Below are positions 49,901 through 63,877 of a DNA stretch of 64,000 nt, piece after piece. Below the pieces are notes generated by a model. That model saw only the letters and a program-made list of their open reading frames with translations, did not search any database and was not told where the DNA came from. The position numbers were made by a program, and so were the translations under genes. Position 1 is the first letter of the stretch, and every line of letters starts with the position of its first letter. Origin of the DNA: Puffinus mauretanicus (lineage: Eukaryota > Chordata > Aves > Procellariiformes > Procellariidae); the NCBI GenBank assembly GCA_023333565.1, contig JAJKFH010003627.1, positions 9,219,501 through 9,283,500 on the forward strand. Reading direction: 5' to 3'.

Positions 49901-52900
49901 TCACATAACACTGTAACGTATTGTTGACAGCCAGCAATACTCTCTCTCCCCATTTGTTTTCTGAGCTGACACTAAACCTTCCTACAAAGCTAATTAAATC
50001 GCCAGGAAAGGCATCTGACAATGTCCAACAGGCTTAGAAATTGTCTTAATCAAGGCCTTTGGCACCAAGTTCACATTCTTCTGAGGAGAAACTTTATATT
50101 AAATCTCCTTGAAATCAAGGGCTTTGGACTGGTCCCTTTCCAGTACCGCTGCCCAAACTTAAGGAGTGCTTTGTTCCAGCTGGAAGCAAGCTTAAGGCTA
50201 GATGAAATGGAGGTGGGAGTAAATCTCTGTATTTCAGCCAAACAAAATGACATCCACTCCATCCTCTACTTTTAGCAGAGGCCAGAAAAGGGCATCAACT
50301 CAACAAGATCAGAATCAATCGCTCTATTGGAAAAACTACTGTTAACTAAGATAGTTCAGCCTTGTATTCAGCAGCGTTTTACCATTTCAGTGTATTCTTC
50401 TCTGACTAGAAAAAGCTGCAGCCCCCCAGTAACATGTTTCTGGGCTACTCTGACCGAGGGGCACTGGCTTTCTGCCTAGAAGCAAAGGTGCAAGCTACAC
50501 CAAGGGCCAGGAAAAATCACTGAAACAAATGTCCATGGTAATCTCTGGAGCTCAAGTAATCTCTCAAGCTCTTAGGCCAATTCAGACGCTTACTGCTCTT
50601 TGTTTAAGTGTTGAGTTCTTTATGGTTTGGCTTTGTGCAGGTTTTATACAAACGTTGACAAATACTAAAACAGCATTGTAACATTTCAAGGCTGATTCAC
50701 TGATAAAATGCTCATTCACAGGACTCCAGGGAGGGGACTGGATGTCATGTTCCCTTTCAAATATATGGCTGAAGTGAGTATTCTGTAAAGATTCAAAGCA
50801 GATCTCAGATACAAAAAGCAGAAGATAAGCAGTGCATAAGGGGACACTGAACAGGTCATGGAGTCTTACAATAAATGTTACTGAAATTCAGTACTGAGGG
50901 TTTGATTCATAACATCTCTAAGGACATTTATCATTATTACCAGCAGATTGCGTGCCTTGTTTTAGGGGAAACTGACTGAAGACTGCTGTTAAAAGTATTC
51001 CTAACAGCCGATAACACATTTTTACTGATACTTCAGCTTTAATTCTCATCAACTTTTGTTGATTTATAAACACCATTGCCCACCTTAAAGCCTGCAATCA
51101 ACCACATTATACACTAGATAATGAATACACTCCCTAACTTCAGGTAACAGGCAGAAACTCCATCAGCCAACAGTTGAATGAAGGGGAGCTCTATATATAT
51201 CTCCGTCTTCCCGAGTGCTCTGGTGTGACATTCCTGCAGTATTTCTAAGAATGAGGCTCCCTGCCAATCACTCTGAATACAAGCGCAAGTCCTTGTTCCT
51301 CCCCTGAGATACGGTCTGCTCTGCTTGCAGCTACACAAACGATGCTCCACAGGTGGACAAAAGAGGAGAGGGCAATTGGAAAGCCTCGGTGAACAGCTTC
51401 CAAGTTCTCTGCACAATTAGGTGCTGCGGCAGAGCAACACATACACAAAACCGAGGATGAATCAGAAAAAGCTGCAGAAACGCAGCACAAAACCCTCTTC
51501 CGCCTCAGTTTGCCATAATTTAAAAAACAGAACAGAATGAAAACAAAGTATTTGGATGGACAGATGAAAAAAGGCAATGCATGTCCTCAGATCTCACTCA
51601 GAACACTCAGAGGGAGCCAATAGTAACAATCATATATAAAACTAAAGACCTCCACATTTCTCCCTCCTCTGAGGTTTCCCAGCACATCCCTAGTCTATTA
51701 GTTCATCCTTCCAGCAGCCATTCTCATTTTGTGCCATGTACAAGGCCAAGCACATTACCAGTGCATAACAAGCTATAATAATGATTGACGATCACATATG
51801 GACAAGGCAAAGTTGAGATTAAGAGCCACATTAAAACAGCATCAGAATTTCAGAGAACTTTATCTGATAAGAGCTTAGGAATAAGAATGGTAGAGAAGAC
51901 TAGCTACAGAAACCAGCAAGAAAACCCTTGTTGAAACGGTCTGCATCCATTAAAGGCAAACAGGGATACACACAAAGAGAATTAATCAAAAATGGATAAG
52001 AACAAGCACTGTATATCCCCCTGAATCTCTCCCGCTATCAGGTTAGATGCAAATTTGTATAGGCATAATATGTACCAAAAGCCTCAAACTACTGTTCCAA
52101 GCAAAACATTGTTTAGCCTTAAAATATTGTTTCTATTTTAGGTAACTGCTTCCCAGAGGTTGCAATCTTTTCTGTTCAGACTTCTGCATTAAGAAACAAT
52201 GGAACGACATAGTTCCCAGTGCTTCTGCTGCTCTATGGCGTACATGCTGCATGCAACACACCGACGACTCGCTCAGCAGAATTCCCTCAGAAGGAACAGC
52301 GAACTCATTTGAACTTGACTACTTGGGGTTTTATACTATAGCTTTCTAGCTGTTAGGGATGATATTAAAAGGTGACCCTTTTGGTCAAGGACTTTTTTTA
52401 AAGCTACAAAGCAGCACGTCTCACTATACTTCACACAACGGCAGGTCTTCTTACGTTAACAATTATTTGATACACACTGAATTCCTAAAGATGAAAATTT
52501 GTTTCCAAGATGTTTTCTGCCTCAGTGAGCTTCATGCAGGCAAGAACAAGTGCTGTCGCTAACTCTGGACTAGGGTTTTAGTGTTTGTAGAACATACAGA
52601 ACTTGCAAAAGATCAGAGCTCCACCCTGTTGAGTCTGGTGCGGATGAAGGGACGACAGCCTCTTCTTCAAAAGATGTAGGGTCCCACAATTCAACAATTT
52701 CCTCTCTTCTGTCCTCCCTTCCACTCCTCCAGTATCTAACATAAGAAGAGTTATTTAAATCATAGCAGCATTGTCAGAAAGTCAAAGAGTTAAAGGTTTC
52801 ATCATACCATTTATGGACTGCCAGATGCTACAAGCTTGTTATATCCAACTTTGATTAGCTGTAAAATGAATCTACAGACAGATTACTGCTGTTTGCCCAG

Positions 52901-54050
52901 ATCGCTTTTCCTTTTTTGGGTTCAGGATTTGTATCTGTCATTCAGCTGAAGTAGCAGCCAAGATTACTAGCACAGCACTCTTCATCCCTGGCCATTTAGT
53001 TTCTGATAACTGTGGTGTAAACACGTTACAATAGTGCGAGATCCCTATTGACTGACAGCCACCATTAGGGACATTATATTGTACCATATTTATTCCATAC
53101 TTCTTCTGCAACAGCACCCCAGGCACTCCCTTCAGAAGAGACATACAACATAGCAAGGAAGGCAGAAGAGGGTCTGCAGAAATCTCAAACTTCTCCCTGC
53201 ATCACAACATGGCCGGACTCCCTTCAAAGCCTTTCTTTACAACGTTTTGCCTTGCTGCCTTGACAGTCAGCTTCACCATGATGAAGGCTGAGCGACCCAT
53301 CTCCCCCAGCTCTCCTTTCTCCTTTCAGTTTCCTTGGCTGTTGCCAGGATTACCGCTGTCCCTGTTGCGCAGCCTGAGGCCCCTCTGCCTTGCCCCTCCA
53401 GGCTGCTATGCATTTCTCATCCTATATAATATTGAAATTCCTCCATCTTTCTCTCACCTTCACCCTGTGAAGTTACTACACTGACTGTTTGTCTCTTGAT
53501 TAGTACATAGCTCCCCTCTTGCTCTTTGACCTTCTAAGTCCACCCAAGAAACCAGCAACTAATCATTTTCCCTACTGCTGCTCAGCTGATGCCACATGAG
53601 CTCTGCTCCAGCTCCTTCCCACAGGAACCACTCCACTGTCTTCTGCTTTTCCCACCCTCACACATTTAAGATCTCCATACTTTCCTGCAAAACTCTGCCT
53701 AAGGCTGTCACCTGCATATTTCTGCATGCTGGCCTTGCTGAACCTCCTTGAATCGGCAATGGTGCCAGATTCATTGCTTTTTTTCCCCCAGTTTGTTCAA
53801 TATAACAGCCAAGGAATACAAAGAAAAGCTGTGTACCCAGATACATAGAAAGAAATTTTAAGGTCTTGAGGGAACATGAGATCATCAGTCTGATACCTTG
53901 TTTCATCACAGACTGTAAAACAGCACAGTCTTGCTATTCATACAGAAAATGTATGCTTTAAAAGATCTCCAAGAATATCACCCAGGTGTCATTAAAGTCA
54001 CCTGAAGATGAATAATTTGTCACTTCCAGTGGTGGATTGCTCTAACAGTT
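46920..54050 (-). other. PTPRF: PTPRF upstream intron: no recognised gene
   Basis: No exon with Ig1-type motifs was seen. The stretch includes a short (ATC)n run at 48502-48517 and pyrimidine-rich sequence at about 53200-53700 immediately before the CR1 remnant. Part of the latter (from about 53920) may be further degraded 3' CR1 sequence. Otherwise I see nothing specific. Confidence 0.5.
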
Positions 54051-54059
54051 GTCCACCTT

Positions 54060-55330
54060 GTCTGCTAGAATCCTGCACCTTGCTTCTGAATTCACCACAA
54101 TTTAAAGTTTCCAGCTATTAAGTCCTTCTAATATGCTTTTTCACTTGATTAAGAAGCCCTTAAAAAGCCTTTATTCTCCCCATGAAATTATTTATATACC
54201 ATAATCAACTTCCTCCCCATCTTCATATTAATAAGGAAAGTGAATTGATCTCCTCCAGTCTACCATTATATCACATTTTTCTCCAACCTTAGATTATGTT
54301 TGCACTTTTCTTACCTCCAATTTAACACTCCTCTTAGAACACAAAGAAGAGAACTAGATGCTCTTTTGCTCCTCCCAACACCAAAGTGTGGGATTTTCCC
54401 TTACTGTATATTCCCTGTCTAGGGACTGGGAATATCCATCATCCCTGACGGACGACGTCAGCCCATCCCACCAGGCTGAAAGGCTGGGCAGGTCACAAGG
54501 AACACCCAACTGCATGCGCCACATTAGAAGGGCTGCTTCTGTATAATGGAAGGCTGGATTACTCCTCCCAAAGACTGTGCAACCTTGTGCATGGCTCTGG
54601 AAAAGCTCTCAGTTAATATAGCCGTGTAAAAAACTTACCCTCTGCACCAATCATCTGCTTACATTTGTCATCCACAAATATTAGAAGATTTATTTCCCAC
54701 CTCTCTGATGGAGATGCTGACTAGCACTGGAGCCAGCGCCAGGCCCTGCTAAGTCCCACTAGAAACATCCCTGTTTGACAACTGTCCAACAAGAACTGGT
54801 TTTGACTTCTGGTCGTAGATCAAATTTGACACGCTGCGTATTTCAACCAGATGCATTAAGTCAAATGCCTTACAATAGTTAGTATATCGCTATGCACAGT
54901 TATCTTTATGAATTAAACTTGCAGTGTCAAAAGATGGTAGCACTTTCCATAAATCCACACTAACTGGAATTGGCTTAGTAACACCCTAGGACTTTACTGA
55001 CAAAATCCTGTCACAATTTAAAAAATTATTTTTATTTAACACAAATATTAGGCTTAATTAATTGGGTCAACTACTTGCTTTTCTAAAATATTAGCAAGAG
55101 AGTGGGATATTTCTATCTAGGACTTCCCTGGTATTTCAAATTTGATTAAACAGGAGCACCCATGACTTAAAAATGCACAGCCTTTATACGAGATGTCTAG
55201 CATCTTTAAGAAACCAGCACATACCAATATTTTCACACAACACAAACGCAGGTCATCTTGTACCTCTATCAACAGCAACTGAAACAGTGATTGAACACGT
55301 TGCAGCCTTTTTCTGCACCACCACTTTGTA
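54060..55330 (-). mobile_element. Ancient CR1-type LINE remnant (reverse transcriptase and 3' region)
   Basis: Read on the minus strand, this stretch retains the order of reverse-transcriptase motifs of CR1/L3-type LINEs. CKAFD (motif A region) is at about 54874-54860. SSGT-stop-QGLALAPVL, corresponding to the SGVPQGSVLGP block (motif B), is at about 54763-54728. LIFVDD (motif C, the xxDD pair) is at about 54684-54667. Motifs A and B are in one frame with a single stop; motif C is shifted. Plus-strand text on both sides also follows the familiar antisense CR1 consensus, for example tttccataaatccacactaactgg near 54945 and agcccttaaaaagcctttattctcccc near 54155. Stops, frameshifts and heavy divergence mark it as long dead. 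Boundaries are approximate; the 3' end may reach 53920. Confidence 0.75.
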
Positions 55331-58153
55331 CTGCAGTGGGCCTTTCCTATCAGGGGACTCGGTGGTATTGCAGGCAGGCTATTCCAGCCTCACGATTACT
55401 GAGAGTGATATGAAAAAGGTGAAGTTGTGGGTGAAAAAAGACAAGAAAGGCAGCTTTAAGGAGACAGGAGGAGGCAATGACAGAGACAAAAGCACCAGGA
55501 TGCAAACATGAAAGCCTCAAAGGGAAGGATAAGGAACGTAAGCTTGCTAGGCAAAGACAGCAACGTATGAAATTCAGGGACTGGCATACAGTGACAACTG
55601 GCTCAGCACGCTGGAAAAAGATGATGTTATCAATGTTCTGTGCGTGAGCTAACACACACACATACTTTTCCCAATCCATTTGGGCTTGGCAATTTCTATG
55701 TGCTTCACTTCTGCCCTTTCCAGAAGTTTGCCACGCTGCCACGCCAACAAAGTGTGCAGAAAGCATCACTTGGCAGTGCTTTGCACAATAAGCTCTCCTG
55801 GCCTGGGGGCTTATCAAGACTTCCTTGGCTCCCCAAACGAAGTGAACTATCATAGCAGTATCACTTTTGCTCTGCAGAAGTACATCGCTCGAACATTTTG
55901 ATGATACCACCAGCAAGCTACTCTGCCACCATTCCACATTCACCTGCCTGACATTGGCAACCCATCACATAAGCAGACAGGAAAAGCTACTCATGGGGGA
56001 AAAATCCCCAAACGAACACTGAATCATGGACTGAAGAGCCAAGAGCTGTAGAAATTAACAAAAAGTTTGCTTCTGTGTTCCATTTGGTTTCTTTCTTCAT
56101 GTTCTTGTTGCCTGCCCCAAGTCGCTCCAGAGCCAAGGCAACTCCTCACGCCCAGCAGTGCCACTGAACAGCCATCACATGCTCTAGTCTCATCCCAAGC
56201 AGGGGACGCTTCCCAACTCCTGCTGTCACTTCTCCTGCAACACTCTTAAGAGATATTTTTCCTTTAAGCATCCATTAATTGCTTTAATACAGGTTATCCC
56301 TTGAACTGCATGCAAGGCTTTATAGTGAACAGCACACAAGAGGAAAGTCGTCCTTCCTGGCAACACAATGGGGATGCAGTTGCTCAGCTTTTCATCAACA
56401 ATCTTGTGCTTTTTGCTAACCTCTGAGGGTGAGGGAGGGCCTCTGTCATCTTTGTTTTCAGGACGGGATTAGTGCTGTGGTCCAGTTTTTAGTGTTTTGG
56501 GGGTCCGCCAGATTTGATAGCATGGTCTAATGACATGTAAATCTCTGAGGACATTTGAAAGAAAATTATCATTCTTTAGCTTTTAAATAGGAACTGCTAT
56601 GCCTTGAGAGCTGCAATTCCTCATTGGGTTAAGCATGCAAAGACAAGCTGCCTTCCCTTCTGCCTTCATAACCTATTTCTGACAGGGGATGATAATGCTC
56701 CTTTCTGAATCACTAAAATAAAATGTTCCCAAGGTACGCAGGTTCGCAAGTTCTCCAGGACGCAGGTGCACATAGACCGTATCATGAATTCACAGAGGGA
56801 GATGACAGGACAACACTAGAGTCTCTTAGGACTCCCTGTCAGCAGAAGCAGTGTGGTAGCACAGCTCCTCATGTCCAGCTCCTACTTACTGAAAGGTAAG
56901 TGCTTTGAAGCACAAGTAGATGCCAGGAGATAGGAAGAGAAAGACAGGAAAAATTAGTCTTCCTTGCACGTGTTTGGTGCTAGTTACTGAGCTAAGTGCA
57001 GGAGTGGGTATGGGTGAGCTCTCAAACATGAGCAGGCACAGCCCTGGAGTAGATGGACCGATGGCCTGATCTGATACGGCAGCTGAGAACAGAGAGTAAT
57101 GAGAGCAGCGCGGTCCTACAGCGAGAAGCCCAAGGAGAGGAGCAGCTGCTATGGCTCTTCTCGGGAAAGCTGAGGAGCAGAAGCCTTTCTGAACACCATT
57201 CACCTCACCCTGTGCGCTGTTCCTTCAAAGGGTGAGTTTTGATGAGATAGGATATTAAGACCAGGCTAAAAATGTTCCTTTTTAAACTGTATGATACATA
57301 ATACACAGATCACATAGCTACTGAACAGGGGTATAATCCCCAAGCCTTCAGTTACCTCCTCCATGCATGAGTGTTGCAGAACATCATCATTGCTACAGAA
57401 TGTTTTTTTTAACTACAAGGCTAATATAACCAGCAAAAAGGACCACTTCGCTTTGCCCTGCTTCAGCCAAATGTGCACATACTCACAGCGTGCACAGACT
57501 CACACACTTGCTAAGCAATTTGTCTTGCCCAGGACCACACTCGTTGCAGGCAGGCCTGACCTGGCCTGCCAGCACATCCACACGCTACTGCAAAGCCCTT
57601 GCAAACACTCCTACTGCGTGCAAGATGGAAAGGTGATCACACAGTGCATTGCTCATTGACTTTCCAATGCCAACTTCACAGACAAACTTCTGCGAGCATC
57701 ACTGTTAATTCCACATAAGCCAGTGGGGTAAGAATTGCCGAGGGAATAGCACCACCTGCCCTTGCAGAGAAATCTTAACTGATACAGAGCAACACGCGTA
57801 TCTGAACCCCAGTCTGGCACCGCAAAAGTATCAGTGAAGCCGATCCTTCACCTGGAATGCTTCCTTTGCAAGCAAAGGAATTGCTCACTGAGCAACCCAC
57901 AACAGAGTTACAGCAGTTTGTGAGTCTGGGTTCAACAGCGAGGGAGTTGGTCTGGCTGCTGGAATGAAACAAAGAGGATAAACAAGGTTTTCGGCCTTCA
58001 GGCCTGAGTTCAGACAGTGTTCCTTCATGGACCTCAAATTAAGCGACATTCCCATTGCATTAGCGGTAGAACACAGTGACACCCGCCTCACAGCTGTACA
58101 CGGTTATGCAGGTACAACATACGTACTATTCTGTCAATGTGCTAGGAATCTCC

Positions 58154-58180
58154 GGGGGGGGGTGGGGTGGTGGTGGGGGG
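58154..58180 (+). repeat. G-rich tract with G-quadruplex potential
   Basis: G9-T-G4-T-GG-T-GG-T-G6 in 27 bases. The G9 run can supply two G-tracts, so a quadruplex is possible on the plus strand. Confidence 0.65.
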
Positions 58181-61100
58181 AACCATACAAGCTATCTGTG
58201 CAGCCGATCTCTAACCCCATCCTGCTAGTTCATTGGGGCAGCACATCATAAAGCCTTGGAGGATGTTGCTAATACAGCAGAGGTCCCAGCAGAAGCTTAG
58301 GGCTTACTTCCTCCCATGGGTAAGCCAGTGGCTTATATTCTCCAGAAGAAGATGGTGAACACAAGCCTAAAAATTCCTTTACTTTCCCCTTTATTTATTT
58401 TTTAAATTCTAAATGTAGGGCTACTCCAAAGAATTAACCCGGGCTGAGTACCCTTCGTCTTTGAGAGGTAGCAAGTATGCTGTAGGATGGCACAGCTATT
58501 CCACAGCCTGAGCTACTGCATCCCATAATACTAATGCCAAATTCACAAAAAGCCATTTTCTGTGGGTGCTACCATGTTGGGTTATCTCATTGTTTTCTGC
58601 ACCAGAAACTTCTGTTTCTTAGTGGGGATGCAACATGAAAGAGCAGACTGGAGCAAAACATGCAACCCACAATCACTCAATTCATATAATTAAAAATTAA
58701 ACAGCAGACAGGAAAGCAGGCGCATCTCCTCCATGTGTCTGTGTGTGTATTCAGTTTTCAACAGAAACATCTGGTCCCTGATGAAGATATTTCATTCAAC
58801 AAAATATGTTGGCTAAAAGCAGCTTCTAAACTATTTGTGTGCCTTGTAAAGCTCTAAAGACCTGCCAAGGAAGAGTTGGGGTGGGTGCATGCATGGTGCC
58901 CACCAGCATGGCACCCCGGTCTCACCAGACCACAGCCTGGATTGATACCCTTCTCCTTGTATTTCTACAGAAAGCTGTTCTGGCAGTTATGTGCCTTTAA
59001 TGCCTCTTTGTTTGTATTTAAAAGATGAAACCCTGTAAGGAAGGCACATAAAGTAGAAGTATGGAAGAGCAATAGCACAGGAGAATCACTGCTATTTACT
59101 TTTTTCCCCTTTTTAAACAAAGTCAGGCTTCAGCTGATCGTTTTGTTTACAGTAGAAGTAACAGAAAAGAGTTTTACTGCTTACAGTCCATTAAACCTGT
59201 TTTTCTCCTACTCCCGTTCTCCTCCCCCTCTTCAAGCCTTTAATAAGCCACAGGAATACAAATCAGAAAAAAACCCAAAATCTCTCTGCTGATGAACTGC
59301 TGAGAAAAGGTTTCAACACGGCTGGTATTAACAGTGCAAATTTCCGACCTATTTATATCATGGATAATTGGTGACTAGAAATATTTGCATTGCTAATTTC
59401 CCTCCATTAAGAACAAATCCAGATTCCCAATAATATGGCTTAATAGCTGCATTTAAGTTACTGCCCCTTCCCTGTCTTTTTTTTTTAAGTGGGGTTTTTC
59501 CCCGCTCCACACTTAAGTGTGTCCCTAAACAAAGAGTTCATTCTTTCTTTGCTCCCATTACTACCAAGTTTGCTGTTTTAACAACAAACTTGACTTCCAC
59601 CAACCTAAGTAGAAAACAGAAGACACAGAGGGTGGCTAGGAAGAATGGTAATTAAAAATCTGTTACTCTGTGTGTTACCATTTCCTCATTATGAATTAAA
59701 TAAATAAATTTAAAAAAAAAAAGAAAAATCAGCACACTTTTCCAACACAGACAGGACCTTACAAAGCTGAATTCTCGTGTTAGGGACTTCAATTTCAAAA
59801 TTGATGCCCTAGAAATACCTGAAAAAGATTTGAACAGAATGGTTAAACCACGCTTTCACTTCCGTTAATAAGGGCCAGCACAACCCTTTAACTGGAGCTC
59901 CCCGAAGGCAAGAATCCCGCTACAGATTGCCACTGGTGGGTGATCGTCCTGCACCTGGAGGGCTCCAGGAGCTGATTAGGGGACTGATAAGGCAGAGTTT
60001 GGAGTCTTGCAAGGCAGGAACCATCCCAGGTGCCCTCAGGGAGAGGGAAAGCACGGAGCAGAGTGCCTCTGACTTCAACCAGCAGCTCTGTTTCACATAA
60101 AGGGACACTGCCAGGTCCCTTTAGAATCACTTTAAAACAGATGAGGCAGACTTGAGGGCTAAAAAGAAACTTTTCTTATGGTCTACTGGATCTGCATGCA
60201 AAGCTCACTGAAAACATCTGAGATGCATACCAAATTAACCGTACTGCGCAACCAGAATTAATTGTGTCCTTGACAGCGTGGCAGCCGATAACATTTGTTA
60301 TCCTGTGAAGTCACTCAACCCACAAACAAATCCCTTCACTGCCATTTATGCCCACTGTGCTCCCATAAAGCATCCAGAACAGGTACCTACACCTATTAAT
60401 AACCCTGTCTGCTGCCACATTACAGGGGAATATGAGCTGTCATGATATGGTGACTTTCAGCTGATCTCTGGTCCTGCAAATTCAGCTGACCAATACCACA
60501 TCTCAGGAATGAGTTTTGCGTTGGTGAGAAGAGTTATACACTGAATAAGACGGCAGCCCAGCAAGTACCGGCTGTGCTGATTTACTGGGGCTGGCGACCG
60601 TATTGTACGGTATTGTAACTGCGCTGTGACAACCAACTCTCACGCCATCCTGGCGGAAATAAAGGCTGCTGCCCCCCGCCGCAGCACAGAACAGTGGAGA
60701 TCTAACACTTCAGAGTGGCGGCAATTCAATTCTTAGTGAAAAACAGAGCCTTTTCAAAGAAGGCACCTGGAGGCTTACAGTGCACCTGTATTAACAGCTA
60801 ATCATCACTAGCACAAAAGGGGAACAGACTCTTGCACCTCAGCCAGCTGGCAGCATAATCCGGAGCTCAGAGAGATAGGTGGCAAACATCTAACAGTAAT
60901 GCCAAAATCCAGAAGACTGGGAATCCTTTGAGAAAATCAAGAGGAATCCATGCAGGTAACTCCAGCTGAGCTGGAGATTGTAGGATGGCTGTCAGCTGAA
61001 AAACAAAATCTAGCTAAAGTCACAAAGCCTGCAAGAAGAAACCAGTATGAGAGGAAGAACGCAGATTTTTTTTGTGTGTGTCACTGCTGTTACCACAATA

Positions 61101-63850
61101 TTCCCTGCCATGTTTATGGAAATATTGTAATCTCCTGAGGAAATCAGTTCTCTCTACAGATCTTCTAAGCCCTGAAATCACATCCTTTCTCTGCTACAGT
61201 CAATAGCAGGCCCCATGAAGCATCTGCATTCTCAAGAGATGAATGTATTTTTCTGGTTTAGTACTCTGATGAAACCTTAACAGTGTAAGAAAATAACATT
61301 AAGATATATTATCATTTGAATTCAAAGTCCCCTGAACTCAGAAATTACTTTGCTAAAAAGTGATTCCCATGACCTCTTAGCTCTGCACTGATGTCACACT
61401 TTTCTAAATAGAAAAAGCAACCTCATAACTGGAAAGACACAATTTCCAAAAGCATCACACCAGAAAACATCACCTTTGTCTGCAAACCACACCACCTAAC
61501 CAGCAGAGCTGGCAGGGCTGGTGGCCGTACAGCTGTACTGCTCCTGGTGCCATAGGTGCTAAGCAGAGGGATCCACTGAGGACAGGCACCTTCGTGGGGA
61601 AACGGAACGGAGCAAGACACCACGATAGCATGAAAACACTGTTCGTGATACTCGAGTTGGCTCCTCTCCCTTTCTGTGCTGTCCCAGCAGAGCTGCTGTT
61701 TCTTCCAGTGAGGCCCCACAAGTAGCACTGAGGGAAGCAGAGACCATGAACACCAGCCCCTTAAATCGATTATAGATGGCTTTGTTAGTAACACGTAACA
61801 TATAGCTGAGCCTTTCTAAGTGATACAGTGCCAAACACATAGAAGACTTCGTCTTGATAAAGTCAGACATCTTGAGTACATAATAAATATGATATTCACC
61901 CTCTGTCTAATGTAGGTTATGTGAAGCTGCTAAGACTGCAATTTTTAGGCTATCACTGTCCTTAAATTATTAAGCAATAGAGCATTAGAAAGCTAGACTG
62001 AAGGCTGTGCATTGCAGTTTTGTTTTCTTTTTTTCGATGCGTGCCTGAATAGAAAATGTGACTTTGGAGAAGGTAGTGTGGTGCTAGTATGTATCAGGAG
62101 GATGCTGGGAGACTGACACTGTGTCAGGTGTCACTGTTGTTTACATTTATATCTTCCTTCCTTTTTAGTGCTTGCGTGGTGAAGAAAAGCACTTACTAAC
62201 CTACACTGTAAGAAAGCAGAAATTCTCTGTCTCGGCAATATATTGTATTAACTGTTTACACGTGTTGTAGCTGGTTTGAAGCCAGCTTGGTAAACATGTC
62301 AGGATATTTTAAAGTCTAAAAATAGGTTTGTACTTTGGCTCTAGCTTATTTAAAGCCAGAACTAGAGATCTCGGCGCTATCAATATCTTTCTTATGGGAA
62401 TAAGGAAAACGATATCTAAGAATGCCTTAGCATGCCCTATGTCACCTCCCCATTTTATTCAGTAGCCCCAGGAGGCAGAACATGTAGTTTGCATGCATTT
62501 CTATAAAGAGACTTATGCCAATCCAGAAATTGCTAGTGCAGGAGGGAAGTCCACTCCTTGGTCTATTTGCTCACCTCCCTGTCCTCTCAATGCAAAGGGC
62601 TCTGGAAGAAGTTTCATTTAAACGTACCCCATTCATAATCTCAAGGACTCCTGAGCACCCCGTTCCTCCTCCTAGAGGACACAGTCTGCAATTGAGTAAC
62701 GCTCCTTTTCAGCAGGGAGTATCTGTTTACAGAAGAGCTTTCCAAATGATGACAGTAAATTCATTCACAGCAACTTCACCTTCCAGGAGAAGTGGCTGTC
62801 TTTGCCGTACGCATGAACTTACTGGGCAGAGACTGTAAAACTCAGGTGCTTAATCCATCCTCAGCCTCTTAATTTTTTGCCTAATGAAAACATAATATCA
62901 ACTGCTTTTAAGGGAGCAAATGACTCATATTGCTATCACCTGTGTATTATTCATCCTCCAAGACAAAGAGATCTAGAGCAACCTAGTTAAGTCTGTTCAC
63001 AAAGAGACAGCATTAAACTGGAAATTACCTCATTCTCCAAAGGAAAGGAGAAAAAAAAAAAGGTAAAGCTGAAGCAAAAGGAAATGTGAGGGTGCTGAAG
63101 ATTTTTCATTTACCTGTGCAGTAATGGGGTGTTTCTCTCAAAAGCCTGTTGTGGGCATGATATTTTATATGCATTTTGAGACAGGAAGATGCCGTAGGAC
63201 AAGCTGTCACTACTGCAGAAAGAGGGTACCTTCATTTTCCTTTTACTGTTTTTACCATGTTTGGAATTCCAAGTATTCTTTGCTAGACAGTGTATTTTAA
63301 AGCCTAATTGAACCATGAAAGGCAGAATCATGGTTGCTCTGTGTGGGGGTGGCCAGGCCTGGCATGGGGCTTTCATAGTAGCTGGCTTTTTAATGCCAGG
63401 AGCTGTCTGCCACTTTTCTCTGGAGTCATTCTGAGCCACCTGTAACTGAGGGAGACTGCACACACTCAGCCTTTCAGAGTTTTAGCTTGTATGGCCCCTA
63501 CTTTCAATCATGTTTTAGGGGCTAGCTGAGAAATTATACCATTTCTCATGCTGGCTGCTGCTTATAGGCAGCAGTAAATGCACACTCATCTGACGCATGG
63601 TCAGAAATGAGCTAGAAATCCTCTGGGAAGGAAAGGGGAAAATTCTAGAGACTTTGCAACATGTATTTCAGGAATAGCTGTCTGCAGAGATGTCCCTGCT
63701 GAAGTATATGGTACCCTTAGCCAAAGACTGGCAATAACCGGGCTACTTGTTTTCAAGGGGCTTCTCCGTCAAAACATGAAGAGCCCCGTGAGTCTTCTTC
63801 CCACCACAGACATATATCAGAAAGATAAAATAAACAGCAGTGCCTGTGTT

Positions 63851-63877
63851 TGTGTGCACACGTGCATGTGTATACAC
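63851..63877. repeat. Alternating purine-pyrimidine (Z-DNA-capable) stretch
   Basis: Twenty-seven consecutive bases alternate strictly between pyrimidine and purine, starting tgtgtgcacacgtgcatgtg and ending tatacac. Confidence 0.7.

Noticed and set aside
53209..53484. 91-codon plus-strand open frame with hydrophobic leucine-rich sequence
   Set aside because: Pyrimidine-rich DNA translates to Leu/Pro/Ser/Phe. No signal-peptide-plus-domain structure or homologue is recognised.
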